Made by a program: the position numbers and the translations under genes. The notes beneath the pieces are model-generated. The model made no database searches and had not been told where the DNA came from. It saw nothing but the letters and a program-made list of their open reading frames with translations. This document shows, piece by piece, positions 8,350 to 15,826 of a stretch of DNA of 64,000 bases (its first letter is position 1; each line of letters opens with the position of its first letter). This DNA comes from Capnocytophaga haemolytica. GTDB lineage: Bacteria; Bacteroidota; Bacteroidia; Flavobacteriales; Flavobacteriaceae. Location of the stretch: assembly GCF_001553545.1 (NCBI RefSeq), contig NZ_CP014227.1:62001-126000 (forward strand), given 5' to 3'.

Positions 8350-8574
8350 ATGAGAGAAGAGAGCTTAACAAATAAAATACGATCTTTAAAAGAAAAGGAT
8401 GCCGTAGCAAAATCATCAAAGAAGCAATTAGAAGACTATATAGAAGCTTCTAAACTCTTTGATGAATTGGTAGAAAAGGGTTATACTCAAAAGAGAGGAT
8501 ATAACCTAATGACCATTGATAAAACTCCATTTAGAATAGAAGTTATCAATAGCAATATTGCTTCTTTGTTTTAA
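8350..8574 (+). CDS. Hypothetical 74-aa protein after the SDH-like gene
   Basis: Starts 1 bp after the stop of the frameshifted protease gene, so it was co-translated with it. The product is charged and helical (SLKEKDAVAKSSKKQLEDYIE, 8 K in the first 30), then a short beta-like C-terminus. I know no family. Probably the partner of the SDH-like protease in a two-gene accessory unit. Confidence 0.55.
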   Translation: MREESLTNKIRSLKEKDAVAKSSKKQLEDYIEASKLFDELVEKGYTQKRGYNLMTIDKTPFRIEVINSNIASLF

Positions 8575-8592
8575 TTTTACAAAAGAAAACGA

Positions 8593-9531
8593 ATGAAACG
8601 CTCGTTATTTTATTCCAAAATATTACTCTTTGGCGAGTATGGCATCATCAAGGATTCCAAAGGGCTGGCGATCCCCTATAACTTTTATAAGGGTGCCCTC
8701 AAACGCCCCGATGAGAAGCGCGAAGAAGCCTGCCGTTCGAATACATCGCTGGCGGCTTACGTCGCTTATTTGGAAAAACTATCTGCCGAAAACCCCGAAA
8801 CTATCGCCTTTGATATGGCGCACTTAAAGGAAGATGTGGCAAGCGGAATGTACTTCGATAGCAGCATTCCACAAGGCTACGGCGTGGGAAGCAGCGGTGC
8901 ATTGGTTGCCGCCATTTACGACGCCTACGCCCTCGATAAAATCTCCGCTGAGGAGAGCCTCACCAGAGAAAAACTGCTCGCCCTCAAGGCTATTTTCGGC
9001 AAAATGGAGTCGTTTTTCCACGGGACGTCCTCAGGGCTCGACCCACTGAACAGTTATCTCAGTATCCCGATTCTTATCCATTCCAAAGACTCCATCGAGC
9101 CCACAGGTTTGCCTTCCGAAGTTGTTGGAGGCAAGGGCGCGGTCTTCCTTTTGGATAGTGGAACTGTCGGAGAGACCGCCCCGATGGTCAGCATCTTTAT
9201 GGAGAATATGAAGAACGAGGGCTTTCAGAGTATGCTCAAAACCGAGTTTATAAAATATACAGACGCTTGCATCGACGACTTTCTCAAAGGCAACTTCAAG
9301 TCGCTGTTTGCCAATGTGAAGAAGCTATCGAGTGTGGTACTGCAAAACTTCAAGCCGATGATCCCTCAGCAATTCCATACGCTTTGGCGACAGGGTATCG
9401 AGAGTGGCGATTACTTCCTCAAGCTCTGCGGCTCGGGCGGTGGGGGTTACATACTCGGATTTACCGAGGACATCGAGCGGGCGAAGCGTACCCTCGCTGG
9501 ACATAAAATAGAAGTAGTATATCAGCTTTAA
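8593..9531 (+). CDS. Mevalonate kinase (GHMP kinase)
   Basis: Phosphorylates mevalonate in isopentenyl diphosphate synthesis. The 312-residue product has the GHMP hallmarks: N-terminal KILLFGEYGII (the GE[YH] motif), ATP loop PQGYGVGSSGALVAAIYDAY near residue 96, and C-terminal CGSGGGGYILGF. The start matches Flavobacteriia mevalonate kinases (short MKRSLFYSKILL leader). It lies 18 bp after the accessory 74-aa gene and is followed by a strong terminator; in the ancestral order it was probably adjacent to mvaD. Confidence 0.88.
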   Translation: MKRSLFYSKILLFGEYGIIKDSKGLAIPYNFYKGALKRPDEKREEACRSNTSLAAYVAYLEKLSAENPETIAFDMAHLKEDVASGMYFDSSIPQGYGVGSSGALVAAIYDAYALDKISAEESLTREKLLALKAIFGKMESFFHGTSSGLDPLNSYLSIPILIHSKDSIEPTGLPSEVVGGKGAVFLLDSGTVGETAPMVSIFMENMKNEGFQSMLKTEFIKYTDACIDDFLKGNFKSLFANVKKLSSVVLQNFKPMIPQQFHTLWRQGIESGDYFLKLCGSGGGGYILGFTEDIERAKRTLAGHKIEVVYQL

Positions 9532-9546
9532 ATCTATATAAATGAA

Positions 9547-9574
9547 GACGTTACCCACAAGGTAGCGTCTTTTT
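9547..9574 (+). terminator. Terminator after mevalonate kinase
   Basis: GACGTTACC (9547-9555) pairs with GGTAGCGTC (9561-9569) with a 5-nt loop, then T5. Ends only 12 bp before the next ATG. Confidence 0.88.
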
Positions 9575-9585
9575 ATTGTCAAAAA

Positions 9586-11472
9586 ATGAGTGAAATTATC
9601 AAACACGAGTGCGGCATTGCACTCATCCGGTTGTTAAAGCCGCTGGCTTATTACAAAGAGAAGTACGGATCGGCGTTTTACGGGATCAACAAGATGTACT
9701 TAATGCTTGAAAAACAGCACAATCGCGGGCAGGATGGCGCGGGTATTGCCAGCGTCAAACTCGATGTGGAACCAGGCAATCGCTACATTAGCCGCATCAG
9801 AAGCAACGACGCCCAGCCTGTGCAGGACATTTTTACCCAAATCAATCAGCGTATCAACGCCGAAATGAAGGCAAACCCTGCGCTGCGCGACGATGTGGCG
9901 TTGCAGAAACAGCAATTGCCCTATATCGGCGAGGTGCTGCTCGGGCACGTGCGCTACGGCACTTTCGGCAAGAATAGTATCGAGAATGTACACCCATTCT
10001 TGCGGGAAAACAATTGGATGTACCGCAACCTAATTATGGCAGGCAATTTCAATATGACGAACGTCAGTGAGCTCTTTGCTAACCTCGTTCGCCTCGGGCA
10101 ACATCCTAAAGATAAGACCGATACGGTGATTGTGATGGAGGGTGTGGGTCATTTTATAGACGATGAGGTCGAGACGCTCTACCAACGGTTTAAATCGGAA
10201 GGCAAAAGCAAGAAAGACGCCACCGACCTCATTGGACAGGAACTCGACATCGAGCGTATCCTCCGCCGCGCGTCCAAACACTGGGACGGAGGCTACGTTA
10301 TGGAGGGCATTTTGGGTCACGGCGATGCGTTTGTGCTCAGAGACCCCGCCGGCATTCGTCCTGCGTTTTATTACAAGGACGACGAGGTGGTGGTCGTGGC
10401 AAGTGAACGCCCAGCGATACAGACCGTCTTCAATGTCGATGCTGATGCGGTACAGGAATTGCCCGCTGGGTGCGCGATCGTCATTAAGAAGAACGGGGCG
10501 GTGCGCATCTCGCAGGTGAACGCCCCGACTGCAAACAAGGCGTGTTCGTTTGAGCGCATTTACTTCTCGCGCGGTAGCGATCAGGATATTTATAAGGAGC
10601 GCAAAGCTCTTGGGCGACTGCTTTACCCCGCCGTGGAAAAGGCGATCGCGGGCGACCTCGAAAAGACGGTGTTCGCCTACATTCCGAACACGGCAGAGAC
10701 GGCTTACCTCGGACTCGTCGAGGCGGCGGAGGTGGCACTCAACGGACAAAAGGCGCAAGCCATTCGCCAAGGTGGAACGGAGGCGATAGAGCGCGTTCTC
10801 GCCCAGCGTGTGCGTACTGAGAAAGTGGCGATCAAGGATGTGAAGCTGCGTACGTTTATCACTGAGGACAGCAGCCGTGACGACCTCGTGGCGCACGTGT
10901 ACGACATTACGTACGGCTCGGTGCAGCGCGGGGATAACCTTGTGATTATCGACGACAGTATCGTGCGTGGGACGACGCTCAAGAAGAGCATTCTGAGTAT
11001 CTTGGGTCGCCTGCAACCGCGCAAAATCGTAGTGGTTTCGTCCGCGCCACAGATACGTTACCCCGATTGCTATGGCATCGATATGGCTCGCTTGGAGGAT
11101 TTAGTTGCTTTTCAGGCTGCCCTCGCCCTTCATCGCCAGCGTGGTACTTATCACATAGTGGAGGAGGTGTATGCGAAGTGTCTTTCGCAAGTATCGCTTA
11201 GCGATAGCGCGGTTGTAAACTACGTTAAGGATATTTACACGCCGTTTACCGACGAGGAGCTGTCGCACAAGATAATGGAACTCCTACTGCCTGAAAACTT
11301 TGCTTCTGAGGTGGAAGTGATTTTCCAAACGGTAGAAAACCTGCACCGCGCGTGTCCTCACCACCCTGGCGACTGGTATTTCACGGGCGACTACCCTACC
11401 CCAGGTGGCAACCGCGTAGTAAACCGCGCGTTTATCAATTTCTACGAAGGAAACAAAGAAAGAGCATACTAA
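9586..11472 (+). CDS. Amidophosphoribosyltransferase-like protein (long Bacteroidetes PurF paralogue)
   Basis: The 628-residue product combines an N-terminal Ntn glutaminase domain with a C-terminal phosphoribosyltransferase domain (PRPP loop VIIDDSIVRGTTLKKS near residue 463). It is about 130 residues longer than classical PurF and has insertions in both domains plus a C-terminal extension ending FINFYEGNKERAY. The putative catalytic Cys is residue 9 (MSEIIKHECGIALI), so exposure would need removal of eight residues. Bacteroidetes usually carry this long form besides normal PurF. Role in the first purine step is likely but the specialised function is unknown. GC content is high and codon use differs from the AT-rich neighbour cassette. 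Confidence 0.85.
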   Translation: MSEIIKHECGIALIRLLKPLAYYKEKYGSAFYGINKMYLMLEKQHNRGQDGAGIASVKLDVEPGNRYISRIRSNDAQPVQDIFTQINQRINAEMKANPALRDDVALQKQQLPYIGEVLLGHVRYGTFGKNSIENVHPFLRENNWMYRNLIMAGNFNMTNVSELFANLVRLGQHPKDKTDTVIVMEGVGHFIDDEVETLYQRFKSEGKSKKDATDLIGQELDIERILRRASKHWDGGYVMEGILGHGDAFVLRDPAGIRPAFYYKDDEVVVVASERPAIQTVFNVDADAVQELPAGCAIVIKKNGAVRISQVNAPTANKACSFERIYFSRGSDQDIYKERKALGRLLYPAVEKAIAGDLEKTVFAYIPNTAETAYLGLVEAAEVALNGQKAQAIRQGGTEAIERVLAQRVRTEKVAIKDVKLRTFITEDSSRDDLVAHVYDITYGSVQRGDNLVIIDDSIVRGTTLKKSILSILGRLQPRKIVVVSSAPQIRYPDCYGIDMARLEDLVAFQAALALHRQRGTYHIVEEVYAKCLSQVSLSDSAVVNYVKDIYTPFTDEELSHKIMELLLPENFASEVEVIFQTVENLHRACPHHPGDWYFTGDYPTPGGNRVVNRAFINFYEGNKERAY

Positions 11473-11477
11473 TTTTA

Positions 11478-11512
11478 ATGAGTAATGAGTAGAGAGTAGA
11501 GATTAATGATGG
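11478..11512. repeat. 7-bp-period repeat (5 units) after the PurF-like gene
   Basis: atgagta, atgagta, gagagta, gagatta, atgatgg in phase. Confidence 0.65.
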
Positions 11513-11562
11513 TAACGTAGATAATAATAAATAAAGCATAAAAAATGAATTTATAAACATAC

Positions 11563-11586
11563 ACCCCTTTTAAAAGGGGTATTTTT
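11563..11586 (+). terminator. Terminator after the PurF-like gene
   Basis: ACCCCTTTTAAAAGGGGT (11563-11580) is a perfect palindrome followed by a T-rich run. Confidence 0.75.
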
Positions 11587-11666
11587 ATGTCAAAAATCTA
11601 TTTATTATATTAGTAAGAATGTCATTTTTACGATTTTTTATAAGAATACATATATAATAAAGCAAT

Positions 11667-11720
11667 AAATCCGATTTTTAGCGTTGATAACATTTGATAT
11701 ACGCTAAAAAACGGATTTTT
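11667..11720. terminator. Long hairpin, probable bidirectional terminator
   Basis: An 18-bp stem with one mismatch: AAATCCGATTTTTAGCGT (11667-11684) against ACGCTAAAAAACGGATTT (11701-11718), 16-nt loop, followed by T's. The sequence AAAAACGGATTTTTTG recurs at about 11745-11761. Confidence 0.65.
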
Positions 11721-11931
11721 TGTTTATTTCACTTTTGAAAGTAATAAAAAAACGGATTTTTTGAGTTAATAAATATGTTTAAATAAAAAAAATATCTAAG
11801 TATTTGAGTACTTATATGAGTGGATGTGATGTTTGAGTGTTGTTTGGGTATATGGATATTAATTTTAATAGTTTGAAATAAAATAATATATTTTTTATTT
11901 AAGTTATGAAATATTATATAATATTATTCTT

Positions 11932-12912
11932 TTAAATAATTTCTAATATATAATCTAACGCTCTTTTATTATTCAAAATAGATCTATTATAAGGAAATAT
12001 ACATTTTATATTAGTTAATCTTATAAGTTTACTATTACATAATAATTTATAAAGTTTATTATTTTTATTTTTTATATTCCATTTATAATAAACTATACCA
12101 GATAGTATATCAGATATTTGTATACCTTCATTAGTTTTTGAATCTAAAAATCGTATATCATTAGAATTAAAATTTTTTATATACTTATTTATGATATCAT
12201 ATTTCTTTAATTCATTTAAATATTTAATATAATCTTTCATTACATAAGATTCATCATATATAATTTCAACAGGGTTATATTTCTTATCCCATCTATTATA
12301 TATACTTGCAAAAGATGCAAAAGTTGGATCCAATAAAAATTTAGCATCAGAGATTATAAATGAAAATACATTATTAATATTCTTATAAATACAATCTAAT
12401 ATCTTTTTATATTTATTATTTACATATATTTTTAATTCATCTACACTATCTAAGAAAGGTATTAATAATTTTTTATATTTATCCATTATAAGTTTTTCAT
12501 AATTAAGAAACATTTTATCAAATTTAATTATACTATCTTTATTATGTTTGCGATACATATATGTTGCTATATAGTTTAACATTTCACTATCATAATTATT
12601 AGGTAATACAAATAAAGTAACTATTTGACTTAATATTGCATATTTTTTGTTTATAACATTATATATAATCCTATTTTCATCTATCAACTTATCATTTGAA
12701 AATTTTATTATTCTATTCTGTATAATAGGATCTTTTTTATCAAAACTAGAAAATTTTAATTCTATATTTCTATCAATTTTAAAAATATTATCTTTAAAAT
12801 ATAAACATTCTTTTTGATTATAATTATGTGATGCTAATATAAAAATCCTTTGATTCTTATTCATCATATTATTACCTGTATAACCTGATTCATCAAAATA
12901 AATCGTATTCAT
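11932..12912 (-). CDS. DUF3800-domain protein, second gene of an AT-rich defence-like cassette
   Basis: The 326-residue product begins MNTIYFDESGYTGNN, the DUF3800 hallmark (acidic residues of an RNase H-like fold), has a second acidic motif IIYDES near residue 219 and the C-terminal GIQISDILSGIVYYKW block also typical of the family. DUF3800 proteins are found in many defence and toxin loci; their activity is unproven but a nuclease is suspected. The gene is extremely AT-rich (many Asn, Ile, Lys, Tyr codons) unlike both flanks, a sign of transfer. It lies 7 bp downstream of the NDT/TIR-like gene, so the two form an operon. Confidence 0.8.
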   Translation of the reverse strand: MNTIYFDESGYTGNNMMNKNQRIFILASHNYNQKECLYFKDNIFKIDRNIELKFSSFDKKDPIIQNRIIKFSNDKLIDENRIIYNVINKKYAILSQIVTLFVLPNNYDSEMLNYIATYMYRKHNKDSIIKFDKMFLNYEKLIMDKYKKLLIPFLDSVDELKIYVNNKYKKILDCIYKNINNVFSFIISDAKFLLDPTFASFASIYNRWDKKYNPVEIIYDESYVMKDYIKYLNELKKYDIINKYIKNFNSNDIRFLDSKTNEGIQISDILSGIVYYKWNIKNKNNKLYKLLCNSKLIRLTNIKCIFPYNRSILNNKRALDYILEII

Positions 12913-12919
12913 ATTATAT

Positions 12920-13621
12920 TTAACTTTTTCTTACTAATCGTATTTTTCTTCTATTTTCATTTGTGAGTTCATCATAATCTTCTTTTGTTATAACTCTTTC
13001 TCCTAATCTTACAAGTCCATCTCTCTCTAACATTACATCATTAAGTGCCATTTTAGTGTCTTCATAACTCATATAATCTTTGTTTTCAATTAAAATTAAT
13101 TTTCTAAGTATTGCATTTATTCCTTGAATTATATACTCATTACTTGATATTTCATTTTTTTGTATCTCTTTTGGAATAATGCTTGTGCCAAATGTTTTCA
13201 AAAAAGGTGAGTAATTTTTATCTTTTGATTTTTTATATGTTTCAATAATTTTACTACCAAGTAAATTTTTAAATTCCAAAATTTTACAATAATTTAGATC
13301 TGATGGATAAGTAAGATGTTCTATTACCCCTGTATCAAAAATATAATTAGTTTTTTCATCTTTAATAATGATTATAGGTTTATCAAAAGCTAATCTCATA
13401 CCTAATTCAAACATTACATTTGGATTTTTATTACTTACATCACATAATACTATCTCATTATTATATATATTATTCACAATTCTTTCGTGAATTAACCCTA
13501 TAGCTGAATCATCACTAACTATATTTGGTTCAAAGCCTACTTTTTTAATAGCTTCTTCTAATACAGTCTTAACCTCTTTCCAATGATTATCAGGATAATC
13601 ATCTACAGGAGATATAGGCAT
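12920..13621 (-). CDS. Nucleoside 2-deoxyribosyltransferase/TIR-like protein, first gene of the cassette
   Basis: The 233-residue frame holds a Rossmann-like NDT/TIR-type core: an acidic N-terminal block (PVDDYPDNHWKEVKTVLEEA), then IVLCDVSNKNPNVMFELGMR, whose Asp, Asn and Glu are the family's nucleotide-pocket residues, then KPIIIIKD. Such proteins often act as nucleotide- or NAD-degrading effectors in phage defence. The first strand, KICGIIMP, runs through the annotated ATG and continues upstream without a start codon, so the frame at 13621 seems incomplete. The promoter-proximal ATG is at 13700 in another frame and joins this one if one A is skipped in an A9 tract (see finding). Confidence 0.72.
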   Translation of the reverse strand: MPISPVDDYPDNHWKEVKTVLEEAIKKVGFEPNIVSDDSAIGLIHERIVNNIYNNEIVLCDVSNKNPNVMFELGMRLAFDKPIIIIKDEKTNYIFDTGVIEHLTYPSDLNYCKILEFKNLLGSKIIETYKKSKDKNYSPFLKTFGTSIIPKEIQKNEISSNEYIIQGINAILRKLILIENKDYMSYEDTKMALNDVMLERDGLVRLGERVITKEDYDELTNENRRKIRLVRKS

Positions 13622-13700
13622 AATAATACCACATATTTTTTCATCTTTTTTTTTCCTCTTTTTTATTTTCTTGAGGAATATTTTTACTTGTATTACTCAT
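13622..13700 (-). other. 5' end of the NDT/TIR-like gene, out of frame by one base at an A9 tract
   Basis: ATG at 13700-13698 is the first start after the promoter. It reads MSNTSKNIPQENKKEEKKR and stops at a TGA just after nine A's (plus-strand T9 at 13646-13654). Reading eight A's instead gives ...KKEEKKDEKICGIIMPISP, which runs straight into the main frame. So this is either phase-variable, expressed by slippage, or mutated. Confidence 0.65.
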
Positions 13701-13729
13701 AATATAAATAATCTAAAAATTTAACCCCG

Positions 13730-13759
13730 CAAAATTACACAATTTTCTCCACTCCACAA
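13730..13759 (-). promoter_or_regulatory. Promoter of the NDT/TIR-like - DUF3800 operon
   Basis: On the minus strand TTG (13759-13757), 19 bp, TAATTTTG (13737-13730). The predicted transcript starts near 13723, placing ATG13700 as first start codon. Confidence 0.72.
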
Positions 13760-13778
13760 AATTTTCCTTAAATTTTTT

Positions 13779-13808
13779 TTGCAGTTTAAAAAATTCTTTA
13801 TACCTTTG
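13779..13808 (+). promoter_or_regulatory. Promoter of the DUF6261-like gene
   Basis: TTG at 13779-13781, 19 bp, TACCTTTG at 13801-13808. Divergent from the cassette promoter. Confidence 0.75.
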
Positions 13809-13836
13809 CCGAATATAATCAAAATCATAGAAGTAT

Positions 13837-14595
13837 ATGAACGAAACAAAAATAGAAAAATTAGCTATTGCGAAGTTACAACATCCTGAATTTGGGCAAT
13901 TGTTAGTTCGTTTTTTCGAAGATTACGAAAAATTAGGAAAACCATCCGATAAGGATGAGCATCTTAAAAAAGCGTTGGATACGCTCAAAACAGATGTTGA
14001 AAAGTACAATTTAGCGCTTAAACAGGTGAAAGCCAACGAGGAATCAGAGAAGATTTTGGCAGCGGATAAGGAGCGTTTGGCATATATGCAAATGCTTAAA
14101 AATGCGGTCAAAGCGTTTCGCATTGCGCCCATAGAGGCTGAAAGAGAGGCGTATCATTCGTTGATCTTACTGATGAATACGTACAAAGACCTGAAAAAGG
14201 AGACGTACGAGTCGAAAACGAACACTATCAACACGTTAGTAGTGCGCTTGAAGACGGATTATCACGCACAAATGGATACGCTCGAGCTTAGCAAGTTCAC
14301 CGATCGCTTAGAGAAGTCGAATAAGGATTTTAACACGCTGTTTTCGGGGAGAAGTTCGGTAATTCTGCAAAAGACGCCAAGCAATACGGGAGAAATCCGT
14401 AAAAAACTTACCGAGGATTATCAGAATTTCTGCAATTACGTTCAGGCGATGGCTGTGATGGGTGTTGATGCGTATTATAAAGAGGTTCTGGCAGTTATCA
14501 ACCACGGAAGGGCGTATTTTAGCAATGTGATTGTATCGAGAAGAGGAAAAGGGAAAAGAAGGAAAAAGAGAAGCATAAGGACGATAATTAGGTAG
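13837..14595 (+). CDS. DUF6261-like protein
   Basis: A 252-residue, largely helical, soluble protein with no signal peptide. The layout (N-terminal helices, a segment around RIAPIEAEREAYHSLILLM, the C-terminal RKKLTEDYQNFCNYVQAMAV helix and a tail of Arg/Lys) resembles the DUF6261 family, common in several copies in Bacteroidetes. The tail GKGKRRKKRSIRTIIR is very basic and may bind nucleic acid. Function unknown; transcribed alone from its own promoter. Confidence 0.7.
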   Translation: MNETKIEKLAIAKLQHPEFGQLLVRFFEDYEKLGKPSDKDEHLKKALDTLKTDVEKYNLALKQVKANEESEKILAADKERLAYMQMLKNAVKAFRIAPIEAEREAYHSLILLMNTYKDLKKETYESKTNTINTLVVRLKTDYHAQMDTLELSKFTDRLEKSNKDFNTLFSGRSSVILQKTPSNTGEIRKKLTEDYQNFCNYVQAMAVMGVDAYYKEVLAVINHGRAYFSNVIVSRRGKGKRRKKRSIRTIIR

Positions 14596-14621
14596 TGAAT
14601 AGTGAATAGTGAAAAGTGTAT
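14594..14621. repeat. 7-bp-period repeat (4 units)
   Basis: agtgaat, agtgaat, agtgaaa, agtgtat in phase, overlapping the stop codon of the DUF6261-like gene. Confidence 0.65.
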
Positions 14622-14657
14622 AATTAAATTTTAGGATATTTTCTGATTTTTCACGAT

Positions 14658-15824
14658 ATGGAAAGAAATTTTAAAATGTTAGCTAAGACTTTCTTTGGTT
14701 TTGAGGAGATTTTAGCGCAGGAACTTCGTGAATTGGGCGCTCAGAATGTGCAAAAGGGCGTTAGAAGTGTTTCTTTTGAGGGCGACAAGGGTTTTATGTA
14801 CAAATCGAATCTTTCTCTGCGTACGGCTTTGAAGATTTTAAAACCGTTGTTTTCTTTCCGTATTCGCAATGAAAAGGAGTATTATCAAAAGCTGTATGAG
14901 GAAGATTGGGAGCGTTATTTTAGTGTAAACCAGACGTTTGCTGTGTCGGCGACCTTGCAAACAGATATTTTCAACCATAGTCAGTATGTGGCTTTGAAGG
15001 CGAAGGATGCGATTGTCGATTCGTTTAGGGATCGTCGTGGAAAGCGTCCCAGTGTGGATGTGCAGCATCCTGATGTGCAGCTGCACGTTCATATTCAGCG
15101 CAATGAGGTGTTTGTGTCGATGGATAGTTCGGGAGCGTCGTTGCATCAGCGTGGTTATCGTTCGGCGACGAATATTGCGCCGATAAACGAGGTTTTGGCA
15201 GCTGGAATTTTGCTTCTTAGCGGCTGGGAAGGTCAATGCGATTTTCTCGACCCGATGTGCGGAAGTGGCACCTTTCTTATTGAGGCTGCAATGATTGCGT
15301 GTCGTATTCCCGCAAATATTCATCGGCGAGAATTTGCTTTTGAGAAGTGGAATGATTACGATCAAAGTCTTTTTGATGTAGTGTTCGATAGTTGCCTGAA
15401 AAAGGTTCGTGAGTTTCATTTTCAGATCACAGGTTACGACAAAGCGCCTTCGGCAGTATCAAAAGCAAAGGAAAATCTCAAAAATGCGAATTTGCTGGAT
15501 TATGTGGAGGTTTTTCAAAAAGATTTCTTTCAAACGGAGAAAATAGACAAGGAAAAGCCTCTTCATATTGTTTTTAACCCTCCGTATAACGAAAGATTGC
15601 CTATTGACGTCGTAAAAATGTACGAATCGATCGGTGATACGCTTAAAAAACACTATCCTAACACCGATGCGTGGTTTATTACTTCAAATTTGGAAGGAAT
15701 TAAGCACGTTGGGCTACGACCTTCACGTAAAATTGCACTTTTTAACGGAAAATTGGAGAGTAAATTGTTACAATATAAGATGTACGAGGGTAGTAAAAAA
15801 CAAAAATACAACAAAGAGAATTAA
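14658..15824 (+). CDS. THUMP-domain class I SAM-dependent RNA methyltransferase (RlmL-like)
   Basis: N-terminal ferredoxin-like/THUMP region (residues about 1-160) for RNA binding, then a Rossmann methyltransferase with motif I LDPMCGSGTFLIEAAM (about residue 198) and the catalytic NPPYNERL motif (about 308) typical of N2-guanine or N6-adenine methylation. Length (388) equals the N-terminal half of E. coli RlmL/RlmK, so it probably makes m2G in 23S rRNA. The SBF transporter gene starts 2 bp after its stop and radC overlaps that gene, forming a three-gene operon. Confidence 0.88.
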   Translation: MERNFKMLAKTFFGFEEILAQELRELGAQNVQKGVRSVSFEGDKGFMYKSNLSLRTALKILKPLFSFRIRNEKEYYQKLYEEDWERYFSVNQTFAVSATLQTDIFNHSQYVALKAKDAIVDSFRDRRGKRPSVDVQHPDVQLHVHIQRNEVFVSMDSSGASLHQRGYRSATNIAPINEVLAAGILLLSGWEGQCDFLDPMCGSGTFLIEAAMIACRIPANIHRREFAFEKWNDYDQSLFDVVFDSCLKKVREFHFQITGYDKAPSAVSKAKENLKNANLLDYVEVFQKDFFQTEKIDKEKPLHIVFNPPYNERLPIDVVKMYESIGDTLKKHYPNTDAWFITSNLEGIKHVGLRPSRKIALFNGKLESKLLQYKMYEGSKKQKYNKEN

Positions 15825-15826
15825 TT

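Larger units (their letters stand above)
11473..11931. other. Intergenic region between convergent genes: hairpins and repeats, no gene
   Basis: Holds a heptad repeat (11478-11512), a palindromic terminator (11563-11586), a long hairpin (11667-11720) and a further copy of its right arm (11744-11761). The remainder is AT-rich with no open frame I trust. Confidence 0.6.

Noticed and set aside
10030..11016. 328-codon minus-strand frame opposite the PurF-like gene
   Set aside because: The forward frame has clear catalytic motifs; the antisense frame arises from GC-rich codon use.
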